Below, piece after piece: positions 15,102-24,823 of a stretch of 64,000 nucleotides of DNA. The position numbers and the translations under genes are program-made. Each line of letters starts with the position of its first letter. Within the stretch, counting starts at the first letter, position 1. The notes beneath the pieces were generated by a model, which saw only the letters and a list, made by a program, of their open reading frames with translations, did not search any database and was not told the origin of the DNA. The stretch comes from an uncultured Chthonomonas sp. (GTDB lineage: Bacteria > Armatimonadota > Chthonomonadetes > Chthonomonadales > CAJBBX01), in the NCBI GenBank assembly GCA_903951425.1, contig CAJBBX010000156.1:1-64000 (forward strand). Direction: 5' to 3'.

Positions 15102-16274
15102 CTATCGTCCCAGCTCGACGCACCGCCTGCGGTAGTGGCGGTAGTTGCTGAGGCTCACCTCTTCGGGCACCCCGTGATCGCAGGTGGGTATGTAGCCGCC
15201 CCGCTCGCGCATGGCGGGCAAGATGCGCTCCACCATCTCGTCGATCTCCTCGGTGGGTCGGGCCAGGACCCGCTTGTCGATGCCGCCGAACATGACCAGG
15301 TCGGGGTACCTGCGGCTGATCTCCACCACGTCGCAACCCGAGGCCACCTCGAACGGCGACATCACGTCCATGCCGATCTCGCGGTAGACGTCGATGGCTG
15401 CACGGGCATCGCCGTCGGTATCGATCTGCAGGTAGAGGTGGCGGCTCTGGTCGATCTGCCGTGCGCGGATGTTGTTCAGCAGCCGCCGGTAGTAGGGGAG
15501 GAGGAAGCGGCGCATCATGGCCGGTGAGATGAGCAGGCCGTGGTTGTAGCAGATGTCCTCGGCCAGGTAGACCTCGTCCAGCGTAACGTGGGCCTGGTGC
15601 CACGAGATGACGCGGTCCGCCAGGTCCAGCCATGCCTGCATGCAGGCGTGGATCAACTCGGGCTCATCGATGAACTTCAGCAGCAGGTCGCCGGGGCCAA
15701 TCAGGCTCCGCAGGTACATGTAGCCGCCGATGAGGTTCTGCTGCACCATCATGCCCTGCCCTGCGAGCCGCTTGACGGCCTCCATCCGCTCGTCGAAGCC
15801 TTCACGGCGCTCGGGGGAGTCGGGGTCCATGCGCCACTTCACGTCGCGGAGCCAAGTCGCCATGTCCTTGACCGGGTGGTCCATGTACTCGGGCATGAAG
15901 CCGTTGCGGCGCCCCTTAAAGTAGAGGACGTGCCGCCCGGCGAAGTCCTGCACCACCTCGTGGTCGCCCCGGTCCTCCAGAACCCTCTCCTCGAAGAAGG
16001 GCACGAAGGCCGCCTCGCACCAGCCCAGCTGGCCCAAGGAGACTGCGCCGCCGGCCTCGTAGCTGAACTCCTCGGCGAAGTTGGCGTCGCGTGAGAGGCC
16101 CTCTTCGAACCAGCGGTCGAGGCAGTAGTAGCCGAACTCGCGGCGCACCAGGGGCATCCCGGGCGTCATGGCGTACGTATCGCGCAGGCGGCGGGCGGCC
16201 TCGCACATCCGCTCGCGCGGGACCATGGCGTGGATGCCGTCGGCGGGTGGCGTGGTCGTCGTCTGGCTCTCCAT
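15102..16274 (-). CDS. Uroporphyrinogen decarboxylase-like (URO-D superfamily) protein
   Basis: The 390-residue protein starts at ATG 16274 with AAGGAGG upstream. It has the C-terminal half of the URO-D TIM barrel: EVYLAEDICYNHGLLISPAMMRRFLLPYYRRL, LQIDTDGDARAAI, MSPFEVASGCDV, VMFGGIDKR and GGYIPTCDHGVP. These align with the superfamily that includes HemE and the corrinoid methyltransferases MtaA/CmuA. The HxC zinc site of the methyltransferases is not evident; the equivalent strand reads QIDTDGD. The context is secreted glycosidases and not haem synthesis, so HemE activity is unlikely. A second paralogue lies at 39145-40269. The substrate is unknown. Confidence 0.75.
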   Translation of the reverse strand: MESQTTTTPPADGIHAMVPRERMCEAARRLRDTYAMTPGMPLVRREFGYYCLDRWFEEGLSRDANFAEEFSYEAGGAVSLGQLGWCEAAFVPFFEERVLEDRGDHEVVQDFAGRHVLYFKGRRNGFMPEYMDHPVKDMATWLRDVKWRMDPDSPERREGFDERMEAVKRLAGQGMMVQQNLIGGYMYLRSLIGPGDLLLKFIDEPELIHACMQAWLDLADRVISWHQAHVTLDEVYLAEDICYNHGLLISPAMMRRFLLPYYRRLLNNIRARQIDQSRHLYLQIDTDGDARAAIDVYREIGMDVMSPFEVASGCDVVEISRRYPDLVMFGGIDKRVLARPTEEIDEMVERILPAMRERGGYIPTCDHGVPEEVSLSNYRHYRRRCVELGR

Positions 16275-16313
16275 GTGGGCCTCCTTCCCGGCGGCGGCCC
16301 TGGCGGGCGACGG

Positions 16314-16994
16314 TCAGCCGGTCGTCTGGGACTTCGACACGGGCGGCGTGGAGTCCTCCATCTTCGCCATCATGGCGGCCAGGTCGGGCTCAACCCGATC
16401 CCTGCGGAAGACGCGGGCGATGGTCAGGAAGATGATCTTCAGGTCTGACCAGGCGCTCATGGTGCGGACGTACTCCATCTGGAGGTGGAGCTTTTTGGGG
16501 TGGATCAGCTCCAGGTAGGCCGCATCGGGGTCGTCGAAGGTGGCCAGCACGGCGCCTTCGTCGCTGTTCCAGAGGGAGGCCCAGTCGGTGATGCCCGGGC
16601 GTACCTGCAGGATGACGCGCTGCTCGTCCGGGAACATGTCGACGAAGCGCTGCACGTCGGGCCGGGGACCCACGAGGCTCATCTCGCCGACGAGTACGTT
16701 CCAGAGCTGTGGCAGCTCGTCGACCTTGAACTTGCGGAGGAAGGCCCCGATGCGGGTGATCCGCGGGTCGTTGTCCGGGCTCAGGCCGGTGGCGCCGGCG
16801 TCGGCCCCCACGCGCATGGTACGGAATTTGAGCTGGTAGAACGGCTTGCCGTGCCGGCCCACGCGGCGCCCCCGGTAGAGCACCGGCCCCGGCGAGCCCA
16901 CCTTGATGAGCGCGGCGACCACCAGGGCCACCGGCCAGAGCAGTAGGAAGCCCACCACTGCCCCGAATATGTCAACCGCTCTCTTCTGCGCCAA
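16314..16994 (-). CDS. Bacterial sugar transferase (phosphoglycosyl transferase, WcaJ/PglC-like)
   Basis: These monotopic enzymes move a sugar-1-phosphate from a nucleotide sugar to undecaprenyl phosphate and start exopolysaccharide or glycan synthesis. The 226-residue protein shows [29 protein letters not shown] (the re-entrant membrane helix), [51 protein letters not shown] (with the catalytic D-E pair) and [10 protein letters not shown]. The start at TTG 16994 has AGGA seven bases upstream, but the frame is open further upstream through the divergent leader, so the N-terminus is uncertain. It is the first gene of a minus-strand run ending at 10882. Confidence 0.9.
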   Translation of the reverse strand: MAQKRAVDIFGAVVGFLLLWPVALVVAALIKVGSPGPVLYRGRRVGRHGKPFYQLKFRTMRVGADAGATGLSPDNDPRITRIGAFLRKFKVDELPQLWNVLVGEMSLVGPRPDVQRFVDMFPDEQRVILQVRPGITDWASLWNSDEGAVLATFDDPDAAYLELIHPKKLHLQMEYVRTMSAWSDLKIIFLTIARVFRRDRVEPDLAAMMAKMEDSTPPVSKSQTTG

Positions 16995-17196
16995 ACCGTA
17001 ATCCTGTGGGTGCGCGCCACTCCGGCCTTGGGAATCCGGTCGGCCGTCCGCGTTTGCCTGTCCTCGCGCTACTTGGCGGCGAGCGACCGTGCTGTGTGCC
17101 CGAACAGTTTACCCAGCCGAACCCGCGTACGCTTACCGGCCGCTTTGGGCCATAACGGTTAGGCCCGTCGCTCGAGCGGCGGTCAGGGAGGATCCC

Positions 17197-18156
17197 ATGC
17201 GCGCCTTCGTCACCCGTGATCTGCCTGCTCCGGCGCTGGACCGTATCCGCAACGTCGCCGAGGTGGATGTCTGGCCCGAGCCCGGCCCGCCTCCCGCCGC
17301 CGCCTTGCGCGAGCGCGTGCGCGACGCCGACGGCCTCCTATGCCTTCTGACCGATCTCGTCGACGAGGCACTGCTGGCCTGCGCCCCTCGCCTGCGCGTG
17401 GTGAGCCAGATGGCCGTAGGCGTCGATAACATCGATCTGGCCGCCTGTGCCCGGCGCGGCATCGTGGTCGGCAACACACCGGGCGTGCTCACCGAGACCA
17501 CGGCCGACCTCGCCTTCGCCCTGCTCATGGCCGCCGCCCGCCGGCTCGGCGAGGCCGAGCGCCTCCTCCGCTCCGGCGGCTGGGGCAGTTGGTCGCCCCT
17601 CTTCCTGGCGGGGTCGGATATCCACCACGCGACGCTGGGCATCGTCGGCATGGGCCGCATCGGCTTCGAGATGGCCCGCCGCGCTCGCGGCTTCGAAATG
17701 CGCATCCTCTACACCAGCCCGCGCCCCTGCCCCGATGCCGAGCGCGACGTGCACGCCCGCCGCGTGACGCTGAACGAACTGCTGCAGGAGAGCGACTTCG
17801 TGAGCCTCCACTGTCCGCTGACGCCGGCAACGCGAGGCCTCATCGGCGCCCACGAGTTGGCGGCCATGAAGCCCACGGCGGTGCTGGTCAACGCCGCCCG
17901 TGGGGCCGTGGTGGACCAGCGCGCCCTCTTCGAGGCGCTGCGCGACCGCAGGATCGCAGCCGCGGGGCTCGACGTCTACGAGAGTGAGCCGCTCCCGATG
18001 GACGACCCGCTACTGACGCTGGGGAACGTGGTCCTCGCCCCGCACATAGGCTCAGCCTCGGTGGCGACAAGGATCCGCATGGCCATGATCGCCGCCGACA
18101 ACCTCGTGGCAGGCCTGCAAGGCCGGCCCCTGCAGTATGCTGTTGCGATGCCATGA
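17197..18156 (+). CDS. D-2-hydroxyacid dehydrogenase (glyoxylate/hydroxypyruvate reductase-like)
   Basis: The 319-residue NAD(P)-dependent enzyme starts at ATG 17197 with AGGGAGG upstream. The visible elements are [36 protein letters not shown], the nucleotide fold [19 protein letters not shown], and the catalytic Arg in [11 protein letters not shown], Glu in YESEPLP and His in LAPHIGSAS. The enzyme reduces a 2-oxo acid such as glyoxylate or hydroxypyruvate, which fits downstream sugar-acid catabolism. It stands alone, divergent from the sugar transferase gene and convergent with the deacetylase gene. Confidence 0.9.
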   Translation: MRAFVTRDLPAPALDRIRNVAEVDVWPEPGPPPAAALRERVRDADGLLCLLTDLVDEALLACAPRLRVVSQMAVGVDNIDLAACARRGIVVGNTPGVLTETTADLAFALLMAAARRLGEAERLLRSGGWGSWSPLFLAGSDIHHATLGIVGMGRIGFEMARRARGFEMRILYTSPRPCPDAERDVHARRVTLNELLQESDFVSLHCPLTPATRGLIGAHELAAMKPTAVLVNAARGAVVDQRALFEALRDRRIAAAGLDVYESEPLPMDDPLLTLGNVVLAPHIGSASVATRIRMAMIAADNLVAGLQGRPLQYAVAMP

Positions 18157-18199
18157 CCATGGCCGCTGTTCGCCATCGTCCCCGCACAACCCCAGCCGC

Positions 18200-18248
18200 T
18201 GGTTGAGTAGGCCCGCGCAGTCGTTCGCGCGGACCCTATCGAAACCAC
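18200..18248. repeat. REP-like palindromic intergenic element
   Basis: Between convergent stops lies GGTTGAGTAGG, then CCGCGC and GCGCGG around an eight-base loop, then CCTATCGAAACC. The outer arms GGTTgagTAGG and CCTAtcgaAACC are complementary at their ends and the inner arms pair perfectly. The ends resemble the GGTTGAGTAG/TATCGAAACC palindromes that are frequent between genes in some high-GC bacteria (recalled, not searched). It may serve as a bidirectional terminator. Only one copy is seen in this window. Confidence 0.5.
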
Positions 18249-18285
18249 CGGCGCACCCGAGCGAGGGGCTCGCGCCGCCCTGCTC

Positions 18286-19284
18286 TTACCCCAACCGCAG
18301 CCTCCGCAGCGAGCCGACCTGCTCCCTGGCCACGGCGCGGAGGCGCGTCAGGTCGAGATCGGGCGGCACAATGATCCAGCCTGCCATGCCTGCCACGTTG
18401 GCGTCCAGTTCGCCTGCCGCGGTATGTAGTTCCTCAGGCGTCAGCGCCTCCGGCGTTGCGGCGGCGAAGCGGGCGTTCATCTCGCGGATGGTCTGGAGCG
18501 TCACGCCGGACTCGTCGCGCACCGCCCGTACGGCGCGGCGCATGCCGGCCAGAGCCTCGGCGTAGTCGGCGTCGCTCTTCTGGGGTGCGGGCTGCCACTG
18601 CTCGCGGGGCGGGTTGGCGCCTCCGCTGAAGTTGGCTGCGTCCCAGAATGCTTCGTGGCGCACGCGCGTGGGGTGCCCCGTGAAGATCTCGGCCCACTGC
18701 ACGCCGGACGCCGACCAGCCTGCCAGCGAGCGTAGCGCCGCCTGCGTGTTGGCCTCGCGCTGGTCGGGCAGGTGGTACTGGCCGTCGCCCAGGTACGTGC
18801 CGCCGGGGTAGGCGATGGCCCCGCAGTAGAGGTGAACGTCGCCGCCGGGAACGCGGCTGTGCGCGTAGACGCAAGCAGGCACGCCGAGGAGGGCCATGCC
18901 CGCGTTCATCTGCGGCCCCCAGGTGTTGCCCGGCCCGCCGTGGCACGAAGGGAGGTCGCCGAAGAGCTGCGACACGGCGTCGACGCCGTCTCGCTCGCGC
19001 TTCAGGACCTCCTCGATGCCCTCATGCCAGCCCAACGGCGCCAGGTACTGCGACACGGTGGGCGGAACGCTGTGGTAGTCGGTGTGGTAGCCGACATCGT
19101 GCCGGGCCAGGGCCGCCACCACGTCAGTCCGCTTGCGCCGCTCCCACTGCCGCGCCCGCTCGCCCACAACGCAGAAGGTGGCGCGCAGCCCCTCTTCGCT
19201 CAGCAGGTCGGCTATGTCGCGGGCGGCGTCATCGGCTTCCGGGGCGATGATGTCCTCGACGTCCAGCAGCAGTGTGGCGTACAT
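18286..19284 (-). CDS. NodB-like polysaccharide deacetylase-fold protein
   Basis: The 332-residue protein begins with LLLDVEDIIAPEADDAA. Then GLRATFCVVGERARQWERR and ALARHDVGYHTDYHSVPPT give the Asp and the H-x-D-H metal site of carbohydrate esterase 4-type deacetylases. The tail (residues 150-332) is atypical and includes a predicted sugar-binding-like GGPGNTWGPQMNAG and QWAEIFTGHPTRV. It has no signal peptide, so it acts in the cytoplasm or is released otherwise. It starts 12 bp after the ndk stop and is probably co-transcribed with it. The substrate is unknown. Confidence 0.65.
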   Translation of the reverse strand: MYATLLLDVEDIIAPEADDAARDIADLLSEEGLRATFCVVGERARQWERRKRTDVVAALARHDVGYHTDYHSVPPTVSQYLAPLGWHEGIEEVLKRERDGVDAVSQLFGDLPSCHGGPGNTWGPQMNAGMALLGVPACVYAHSRVPGGDVHLYCGAIAYPGGTYLGDGQYHLPDQREANTQAALRSLAGWSASGVQWAEIFTGHPTRVRHEAFWDAANFSGGANPPREQWQPAPQKSDADYAEALAGMRRAVRAVRDESGVTLQTIREMNARFAAATPEALTPEELHTAAGELDANVAGMAGWIIVPPDLDLTRLRAVAREQVGSLRRLRLG

Positions 19285-19296
19285 GGGCAGGGCCTC

Positions 19297-19716
19297 CTAC
19301 GGGAGCAGGTCGTCGCCGAACCAGAGCGCGAGTTCGGCCTCTGCAGTCTCCAGGGCATCGGAGCCATGCACGAGGTTGGTCCTGACCTCGGTGGTGAAGT
19401 CGCCGCGGATGGTGCCCGGCAACGCCTCCTCGGGCTTGAGGGCGCCCATCATCCTGCGGACGAGCGAGATGGCCTGCGTGCCTTCCCAGCACATGGCCAC
19501 CACCGGCCCGCTTATGATGAAGTCGACCAGCGGCTCGTAGAAGGGCTTGCCTTCGTGGGCCGCGTAGTGCCTCTCGGCCAGCGCCCGGTCCGGCTGCAGG
19601 AGCCGCAGCCCCACGAGCCGCAGCCCGCGCCGCTCGAACCGACCGATGATCTCACCCACCAGTCGCCGCTCCACGCCATCCGGCTTGATCATCACAAAAG
19701 TGCGTTCGATCGCCAT
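19297..19716 (-). CDS. ndk: Nucleoside diphosphate kinase
   Basis: Ndk transfers the gamma phosphate of ATP to nucleoside diphosphates through a phosphohistidine. The 139-residue protein is of full family length. It has [14 protein letters not shown] at the start, [17 protein letters not shown] and the active-site [20 protein letters not shown] with H117. I use ATG 19716, six bases after a GGAGG site. It is a housekeeping gene set among carbohydrate genes and precedes the deacetylase-fold gene by 12 bp. Confidence 0.97.
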   Translation of the reverse strand: MAIERTFVMIKPDGVERRLVGEIIGRFERRGLRLVGLRLLQPDRALAERHYAAHEGKPFYEPLVDFIISGPVVAMCWEGTQAISLVRRMMGALKPEEALPGTIRGDFTTEVRTNLVHGSDALETAEAELALWFGDDLLP

Positions 19717-19813
19717 CTCTACCCTCCTGAGTGTAGCCGCGCACGTCGGCGGGCTGGACGGTTCCAATGAGGCCGGCGGCTTCTAGGGCCTCGCCATCGC
19801 GCCCGTACCCACA

Positions 19814-22375
19814 CTAATACTCGCCCCGGATGCCTTCTATCTCCAACTGCCCCGGCGCCGCGCCGTGTTCGGGGTCCAATCGCAGGCGCGTGATGCGCCT
19901 GCCCCGCCACAGGGGGTGGTCGCCGACCGGAATGCGGATGTCGCACATGGAGGCGCCTGCCTTAACAGGAAATCGGATGCACATCTCCTCCGCGCTGGCC
20001 TGCACGCCCTCGGCGCGGAAGTAGAGCTGGCCGAACTCGCCGCAGGTGGCGCGCATTCGGATGACCAGCGTCTTCACGCTGTCGGGCGCGAGGTCGAGCG
20101 GCGGGGCGGCCATGTAGGGGTCGGGGCCGGTGATGTCGGCCACCATCCTGCCGCCCTGCAGCCGCATGGGTCCCAGGTCGCTCAGGCCAGTCCAGCCGTG
20201 GAGCGAGGTATCGAACCGGAAGTCCACGCTGGTCCGCTTCACCGACGATGGCGGCCGCCACGGGTGGGCCTTGCCCTCCACCACGGCGTCTCCGGTGCGC
20301 GGGTCCATCTCCACGCGCTTGCGGCCGGCGACCCAGACCGTGGGCTTGGAGCAGCCCATCATCGTGGCGCCGCGCGGGTTCACGTACTTCAGCGCCGCGG
20401 CCCGGTCCCGCACGAAGTCGATGCGCATGGTCGAGCCGGGCGGGCCGGCGGAGTAGGCCGTGAAGCTGCCGTCGGCCTTCCACGCCGCCCAGGCCGACTT
20501 GCCCAGCGTCAACGTGCCGTCAGGCGTGGCGGCCGTGCAGGCCTCGGCTCCGCGGTTCACCAGCACCGTGAGCCCGTTGGTGTAGCGCACGCGGATGCGC
20601 TCGAAGGCCCTCGGCTGCGGGTTCCAGAAGACGGGCAATGGGTCGATGCCCGCGTCCACCAGTTCCTCCAGCGACTGCCATCGGCCCGAGCTCCAGTAGC
20701 CGACGTCGCGCACGGGTTGCATGGCGGTGAGGCGCTGCAGGCGGCCCATCACGAGGCACTCGGTGAGCACGAAATCCCAGGGCATACCGGGGTAGTAGAA
20801 GAGGTACGCGCCGTTGCCGTAGAGCGCCTCACAAGCCCGGTAGTCGTCGTATTGCGCCGGGTCGGTGAGGTAGGTCGCCTTGCCGGCAGACCAGTTCGCG
20901 AAGGGCGGCATCTCGAAGAAGCGGTACATGAGGCCCATGCCGTGGAACGTCGAGAGGCCGTGGATGCGGCGGAGCTTGAACTCCGGCGTCATGAGCCGAT
21001 GGTGGCCGTCGTAGATGCCGAAGTCGCCCGTGTCCACGTACCGGCCCAGGAGCTGTTCGTCGATATTCGTCTCGCTGCCCAGCGGTCCCCGATGCGCGGC
21101 CTTGATGAGCCTGCACATCTCCCGCTGCCGGGCAAGGACCCGGCCCATGGAGGCGAACGCGGGTTGGGCCGGGTCGTAGTCGGCGTAGCCCCACGGCGCG
21201 GCGGCGCTGGTGATCTGGTCGGTGAACGAGGCGTTGGCCGCGAACAGCCTCTGGATCTCGGCCTCCTGCCGGCGGGCCAGCGCAAGCCAGTCGCCGGGGC
21301 GCGTGTACCAGGCGGGCTTGCCGTCGGCGCCCGTGGCCTGGCGCGCCTTGCCCTCGCGGACGCTGGGCGAACCAGGCCGCAGGTAGACATAGTTGGTCCG
21401 TAGCCCGAACCGACCCATTCCCCGCGCCAGCTTGCTGAGCCGCGCGAACTCGGCCACGCTGCCGATGCCGGGATTGGGCGGGCAGTCGGGCATGCGGAGG
21501 CTGTCCGGCAGCAGGCTGTCGAACCCGCCTGCCTGCCAGTTCTCGAAGAGCGTGAGGAAGCGCGTGGCGCCCCCGGTGAGCAGGGCCAGGCGGCGTAGCA
21601 GGTACTCGGTGTCGGCGGCAGTGCCGTCCCAGACATCGAGGTACAGCATGGACGCCAGGTCGCGGCCGTACTCGCTGGGCTCGGTCTCCGGCGGCGGCGC
21701 GGCCTGCCAGAGGCTACCCGAAGCCCGCACCTCCAGCGTCTCGTCCAGCGGCGGCCTCGAGCCGTCGGTGCGGGGCGAGTAGACGACGTGCATCCCCGCG
21801 TCGAACGCCCCTGTGCCGGTGAACCGTTGGTCCTGCGCGTCCCATGCCGACCCGTTGGAGGCGGCCATACGCCAGCCAGAGGCCAGGTAGAGGTCCTGGT
21901 CTTTGAGCCTCGCCACGCGCGGCCAGAAGGGCTGCCCGTAGGGTTCGGCGTTGCGGGTGTACCCGATGCGGAACCAGGGCCCCGCTGCCTCCACGCTCCC
22001 GGCGCTGATGCGCACCGCGGGAGCGGTGGCCTCGTGGATGCGTAGACGCAGCACGCCGTCGACCGGGGCGACATCGACCGTCCACTGGGCCGAGCCCTGG
22101 TCCCACGTGGCCCGGTAGCGATGCCGCATCCCGCTGGCCGCACGCGCCGAGAGCAGCAGCGCCACGCGCCCCTCGGAGGCTCGCACCTGCTTGCCGCCCA
22201 CCACGAAGACCGGGTCGGCCACGCGCAGGATCGATGCGCGGCCTGCGCCTACGGCCACCCGCACCGATCGGTCGGCGGGCACGTAGACGCAGGCCGGATC
22301 TACCGGCTTGCGGAGGTGGGGAGGTGACGACGTGAGGAGGTGAGCGGCGAGCGCCACCGGCCAGAGGACTGTCAC
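19814..22375 (-). CDS. Secreted TIM-barrel glycosidase-like protein (GH101/DUF5696-like)
   Basis: The 853-residue protein begins at GTG 22375, which overlaps the stop of the GH2 gene (GTGA). A short hydrophobic N-terminus could be a signal peptide. Residues 100-270 are beta-rich. A barrel region follows (MLYLDVWDGTAADTEYLL, TRFLTLFENWQAGG, GLRTNYVYLRPG, GSETNIDEQLLGRYVDTGDFGIYDGHH, ALYGNGAYLFYYPGMPWDFVLTEC), resembling the DUF5696 or GH101-like layout of endo-acting glycosidases. The final 140 residues look like a carbohydrate-binding jelly roll. The family call is tentative. Co-translation with a beta-mannosidase-like enzyme suggests that they attack the same glycan. Confidence 0.6.
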   Translation of the reverse strand: MTVLWPVALAAHLLTSSPPHLRKPVDPACVYVPADRSVRVAVGAGRASILRVADPVFVVGGKQVRASEGRVALLLSARAASGMRHRYRATWDQGSAQWTVDVAPVDGVLRLRIHEATAPAVRISAGSVEAAGPWFRIGYTRNAEPYGQPFWPRVARLKDQDLYLASGWRMAASNGSAWDAQDQRFTGTGAFDAGMHVVYSPRTDGSRPPLDETLEVRASGSLWQAAPPPETEPSEYGRDLASMLYLDVWDGTAADTEYLLRRLALLTGGATRFLTLFENWQAGGFDSLLPDSLRMPDCPPNPGIGSVAEFARLSKLARGMGRFGLRTNYVYLRPGSPSVREGKARQATGADGKPAWYTRPGDWLALARRQEAEIQRLFAANASFTDQITSAAAPWGYADYDPAQPAFASMGRVLARQREMCRLIKAAHRGPLGSETNIDEQLLGRYVDTGDFGIYDGHHRLMTPEFKLRRIHGLSTFHGMGLMYRFFEMPPFANWSAGKATYLTDPAQYDDYRACEALYGNGAYLFYYPGMPWDFVLTECLVMGRLQRLTAMQPVRDVGYWSSGRWQSLEELVDAGIDPLPVFWNPQPRAFERIRVRYTNGLTVLVNRGAEACTAATPDGTLTLGKSAWAAWKADGSFTAYSAGPPGSTMRIDFVRDRAAALKYVNPRGATMMGCSKPTVWVAGRKRVEMDPRTGDAVVEGKAHPWRPPSSVKRTSVDFRFDTSLHGWTGLSDLGPMRLQGGRMVADITGPDPYMAAPPLDLAPDSVKTLVIRMRATCGEFGQLYFRAEGVQASAEEMCIRFPVKAGASMCDIRIPVGDHPLWRGRRITRLRLDPEHGAAPGQLEIEGIRGEY

Positions 22376-24699
22376 GCCACCTCCCAGACCGTCCCGTCGA
22401 GGACGCCGGCCTTGGCCAGCGCCGCGCGGCACCAGGCCAGGTCGAAGGGCGGATTGCCCGCCAGGTAGTGGCTCCGGCCGTCGCCGGTCTCGGATGCCCA
22501 TGCGATGGAGAGCAGCCGCTGCTCATCTGGAACGGCGGGCACGACGCCGACCACGCACGCGGCGTCCGCCTCGGCCACGGCCGCCCCCTGGGCCACGACG
22601 TCGCCCGTGTCCACGTCGGTAACGGTCCAGTCGAGGTTGATCTCCTCCTGCGTGTCATTGCAGGCCACGAGCTGCCGCACGCCGTCGCTCTCCTCGCGCA
22701 GAGCCAGGCAGAGCGGCTGCTGCGAGGCCTTGATGACGTAGTAGGCCAGCTTCTTGCCGAAGTAGTAGTCCACCACCGCGTCGCTCAGCTGCGGCCAGCC
22801 GTCGAGGATGTTCCACCAGATGATGCCCGTGCGGCGCCATTTGCCCGTGCGGAACCGTTCGATGAAGAACTTCATGGCCTCGGCCTGCGATACCTGGCTG
22901 GCGAAGGCGTAGTCGGCCACGTTGTCGGGCACCGTGCCGAAGAGCGTCCGCACCTGGCTGGCCATCAGCTCGACGCGGTAGTCGAAAAGGTCCACGCCCG
23001 GCACCGGCGACGTGCAGTGGAGTACCCACTCGTCGTTCCCCTGGTAGGGCCAGACCTTGTCGGGCGAAAGGAAGCGAGCCAGGCTGTCCGGCGAGGGGCA
23101 CCCGTGGTAGCCGGTCTCGCTGGCGAAGTGGCAGATGGACGACGTGTAGAACTGACCCTTGTAGTAGTCGCGCGGGCCCCAGAGGTGGTCCTCGGGCAGA
23201 AGGTGGACGCCCTGCCGGAAGGCCGCCGGCGAGATGTAGGGCGAGCTGGGCAGGTAGTGGCGAGTTGGGTCCTCCTGCCGAACGATCTCAGGCAGCACCA
23301 CGCGGGTCAGCACGTTGCTGTTGGGATCGACCACGGAGCCGCCCCAGAGGAACGAGTAGTCGCACTCGTTGTCGCCGGACCAGAGCGCGATGGAGGCGTG
23401 CTGCCGCAGCCGCCGAACCACGGCCCGGGCCTCGTGGGCAATCGTGACCTGGAAGTCGTGCTCCTGGGGATATATTGCGCAGGCCATGGCGAAGTCCTGC
23501 CAGACCATGATGCCTTTCCGGTCGCAGAGGTCGAAGAAGAGGTCGCTTTCGTAGACGTTGCCTCCCCAGCAGCGCACCATGTTGCAGCCGATGTCTTCCA
23601 CCAACTCCAGTGCGGGCTCGGTGCGGGAGATGTCGCGGCAGTGGAAGGCGTCGAGCGGAACCCAGTTGGAGCCGAGGATGAAGATGCGGCGGCCGTTGAC
23701 GATGAACTCGAACTTGCCGGCGCCCGCCTCGTCGGTCAGGTCCGTGCGGTCCAACTTCACGGTCCGGACGCCCAGCGTGAGCGCCAGGGAGTCGATCTCC
23801 GCGCCGTCCTTCAGCAGCCGCGCGGTGACGTCGTAGAGGTTCTGCTCCCCGCTGCCGCGGGGCCACCAGAGCGCGGGATTCTCGATATCGAAGCGGAACT
23901 GGCCTGTGCCGAAGAGGATGCGGCGGCGCTGCGTGAAGGTTCGGTGGCCGCAAACGCCGGTCACCTCCAGCTCGTAGCGCGAGGTATAGCCGGAGCCGAT
24001 CCGTCCGCGCCAATGGAGGATCATGCTCGATCTTGAGGCGTCCTCGGCCAGCCCGATGGTCTCGATGAAGAGGTCATCGAGCCGCTCGCAAGGCAGCGAG
24101 AGGAGCGAAACGGAGCGCCAGATGCCCCCCGAGACGGCCCGGGGCATGATGTCCCAGCCGTACATATGTGGCGCCTTGCGCGCGTAGAGCGACTCGGCGT
24201 TGGAGGCCATGGCGTTGACGATACGCGGCGCATCATGCTTGGCCGCCTCGGTCACGGCCGGCAGGATGTGCACGCAGAGCGTGTTGTGGCCCCGAAGCTG
24301 CCCTGTGACATCGATGCGGTGCTCGATGAGCATGTTGTCAGGGCAGGCGATCAGGTGGCCGTTCAGGAAGACACGGGCGTGGCAGTCGATACCCTCGAAA
24401 ACGAGGAACGCGTCATGTCCGGGCGCATCATCGGCGTTGAACTCGCGGTAGTACCAGAGGTGCCGGTCCTCCAGCGCCGGAAGCAGGGCCATGTTCATGC
24501 CGTGGAACGGCTCGGGCAGGATGCCGGCCTCAACCAGGTCCAGCTCCATGCAGCCGGGCGTCGTAGCGGTGATTACGGGAAGCCCCGCTTCGCGGGCCTC
24601 TGCGGCGGTCATCGGCTCTGTCGCGCCGGGGCCGTCGTGGAACGCGCACTCCCACGGGCCGTCGAGGCTCAGGCACGTTTGCTGCTGTCTCAGGTTCAT
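22372..24699 (-). CDS. GH2 beta-mannosidase-like glycoside hydrolase
   Basis: The 775-residue cytosolic enzyme (no signal peptide) has the GH2 order. A sugar-binding jelly roll (DGPWECAF, LWYYREF, FEGIDCHARVFLNG) is followed by an Ig-like linker, then the barrel from about 330. The acid/base is E445 in LWSGDNECDY, which fits the WSGNNE motif of beta-mannosidases. The nucleophile is E528 in FASETGYHGCPS, aligned with SEFGFQSYPS. The fold and both catalytic residues are intact. It starts at ATG 24699 (GGGAG upstream) and heads the two-gene unit with the GH101-like gene, divergent from the KimA-like permease. The substrate is probably beta-mannosides, but other GH2 specificities are possible. 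Confidence 0.85.
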   Translation of the reverse strand: MNLRQQQTCLSLDGPWECAFHDGPGATEPMTAAEAREAGLPVITATTPGCMELDLVEAGILPEPFHGMNMALLPALEDRHLWYYREFNADDAPGHDAFLVFEGIDCHARVFLNGHLIACPDNMLIEHRIDVTGQLRGHNTLCVHILPAVTEAAKHDAPRIVNAMASNAESLYARKAPHMYGWDIMPRAVSGGIWRSVSLLSLPCERLDDLFIETIGLAEDASRSSMILHWRGRIGSGYTSRYELEVTGVCGHRTFTQRRRILFGTGQFRFDIENPALWWPRGSGEQNLYDVTARLLKDGAEIDSLALTLGVRTVKLDRTDLTDEAGAGKFEFIVNGRRIFILGSNWVPLDAFHCRDISRTEPALELVEDIGCNMVRCWGGNVYESDLFFDLCDRKGIMVWQDFAMACAIYPQEHDFQVTIAHEARAVVRRLRQHASIALWSGDNECDYSFLWGGSVVDPNSNVLTRVVLPEIVRQEDPTRHYLPSSPYISPAAFRQGVHLLPEDHLWGPRDYYKGQFYTSSICHFASETGYHGCPSPDSLARFLSPDKVWPYQGNDEWVLHCTSPVPGVDLFDYRVELMASQVRTLFGTVPDNVADYAFASQVSQAEAMKFFIERFRTGKWRRTGIIWWNILDGWPQLSDAVVDYYFGKKLAYYVIKASQQPLCLALREESDGVRQLVACNDTQEEINLDWTVTDVDTGDVVAQGAAVAEADAACVVGVVPAVPDEQRLLSIAWASETGDGRSHYLAGNPPFDLAWCRAALAKAGVLDGTVWEVA

Positions 24700-24823
24700 G
24701 TCGGCTCCCTAGTCGTGGTGTCGCCCGCAGATTCACCCGAGAGGGGCCGGACTCCTCCGTCCGGGCGTGTCGCGCCAATCGCGGTACACTATCGACCGAT
24801 CCGATACCAGAGGCCACCACAAC

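Noticed and set aside
24700-24823. c-di-AMP (ydaO-type) riboswitch ahead of the KimA-like gene
   Set aside because: The leader is only 124 bp and lacks recognisable conserved elements; the claim would need a covariance-model search.
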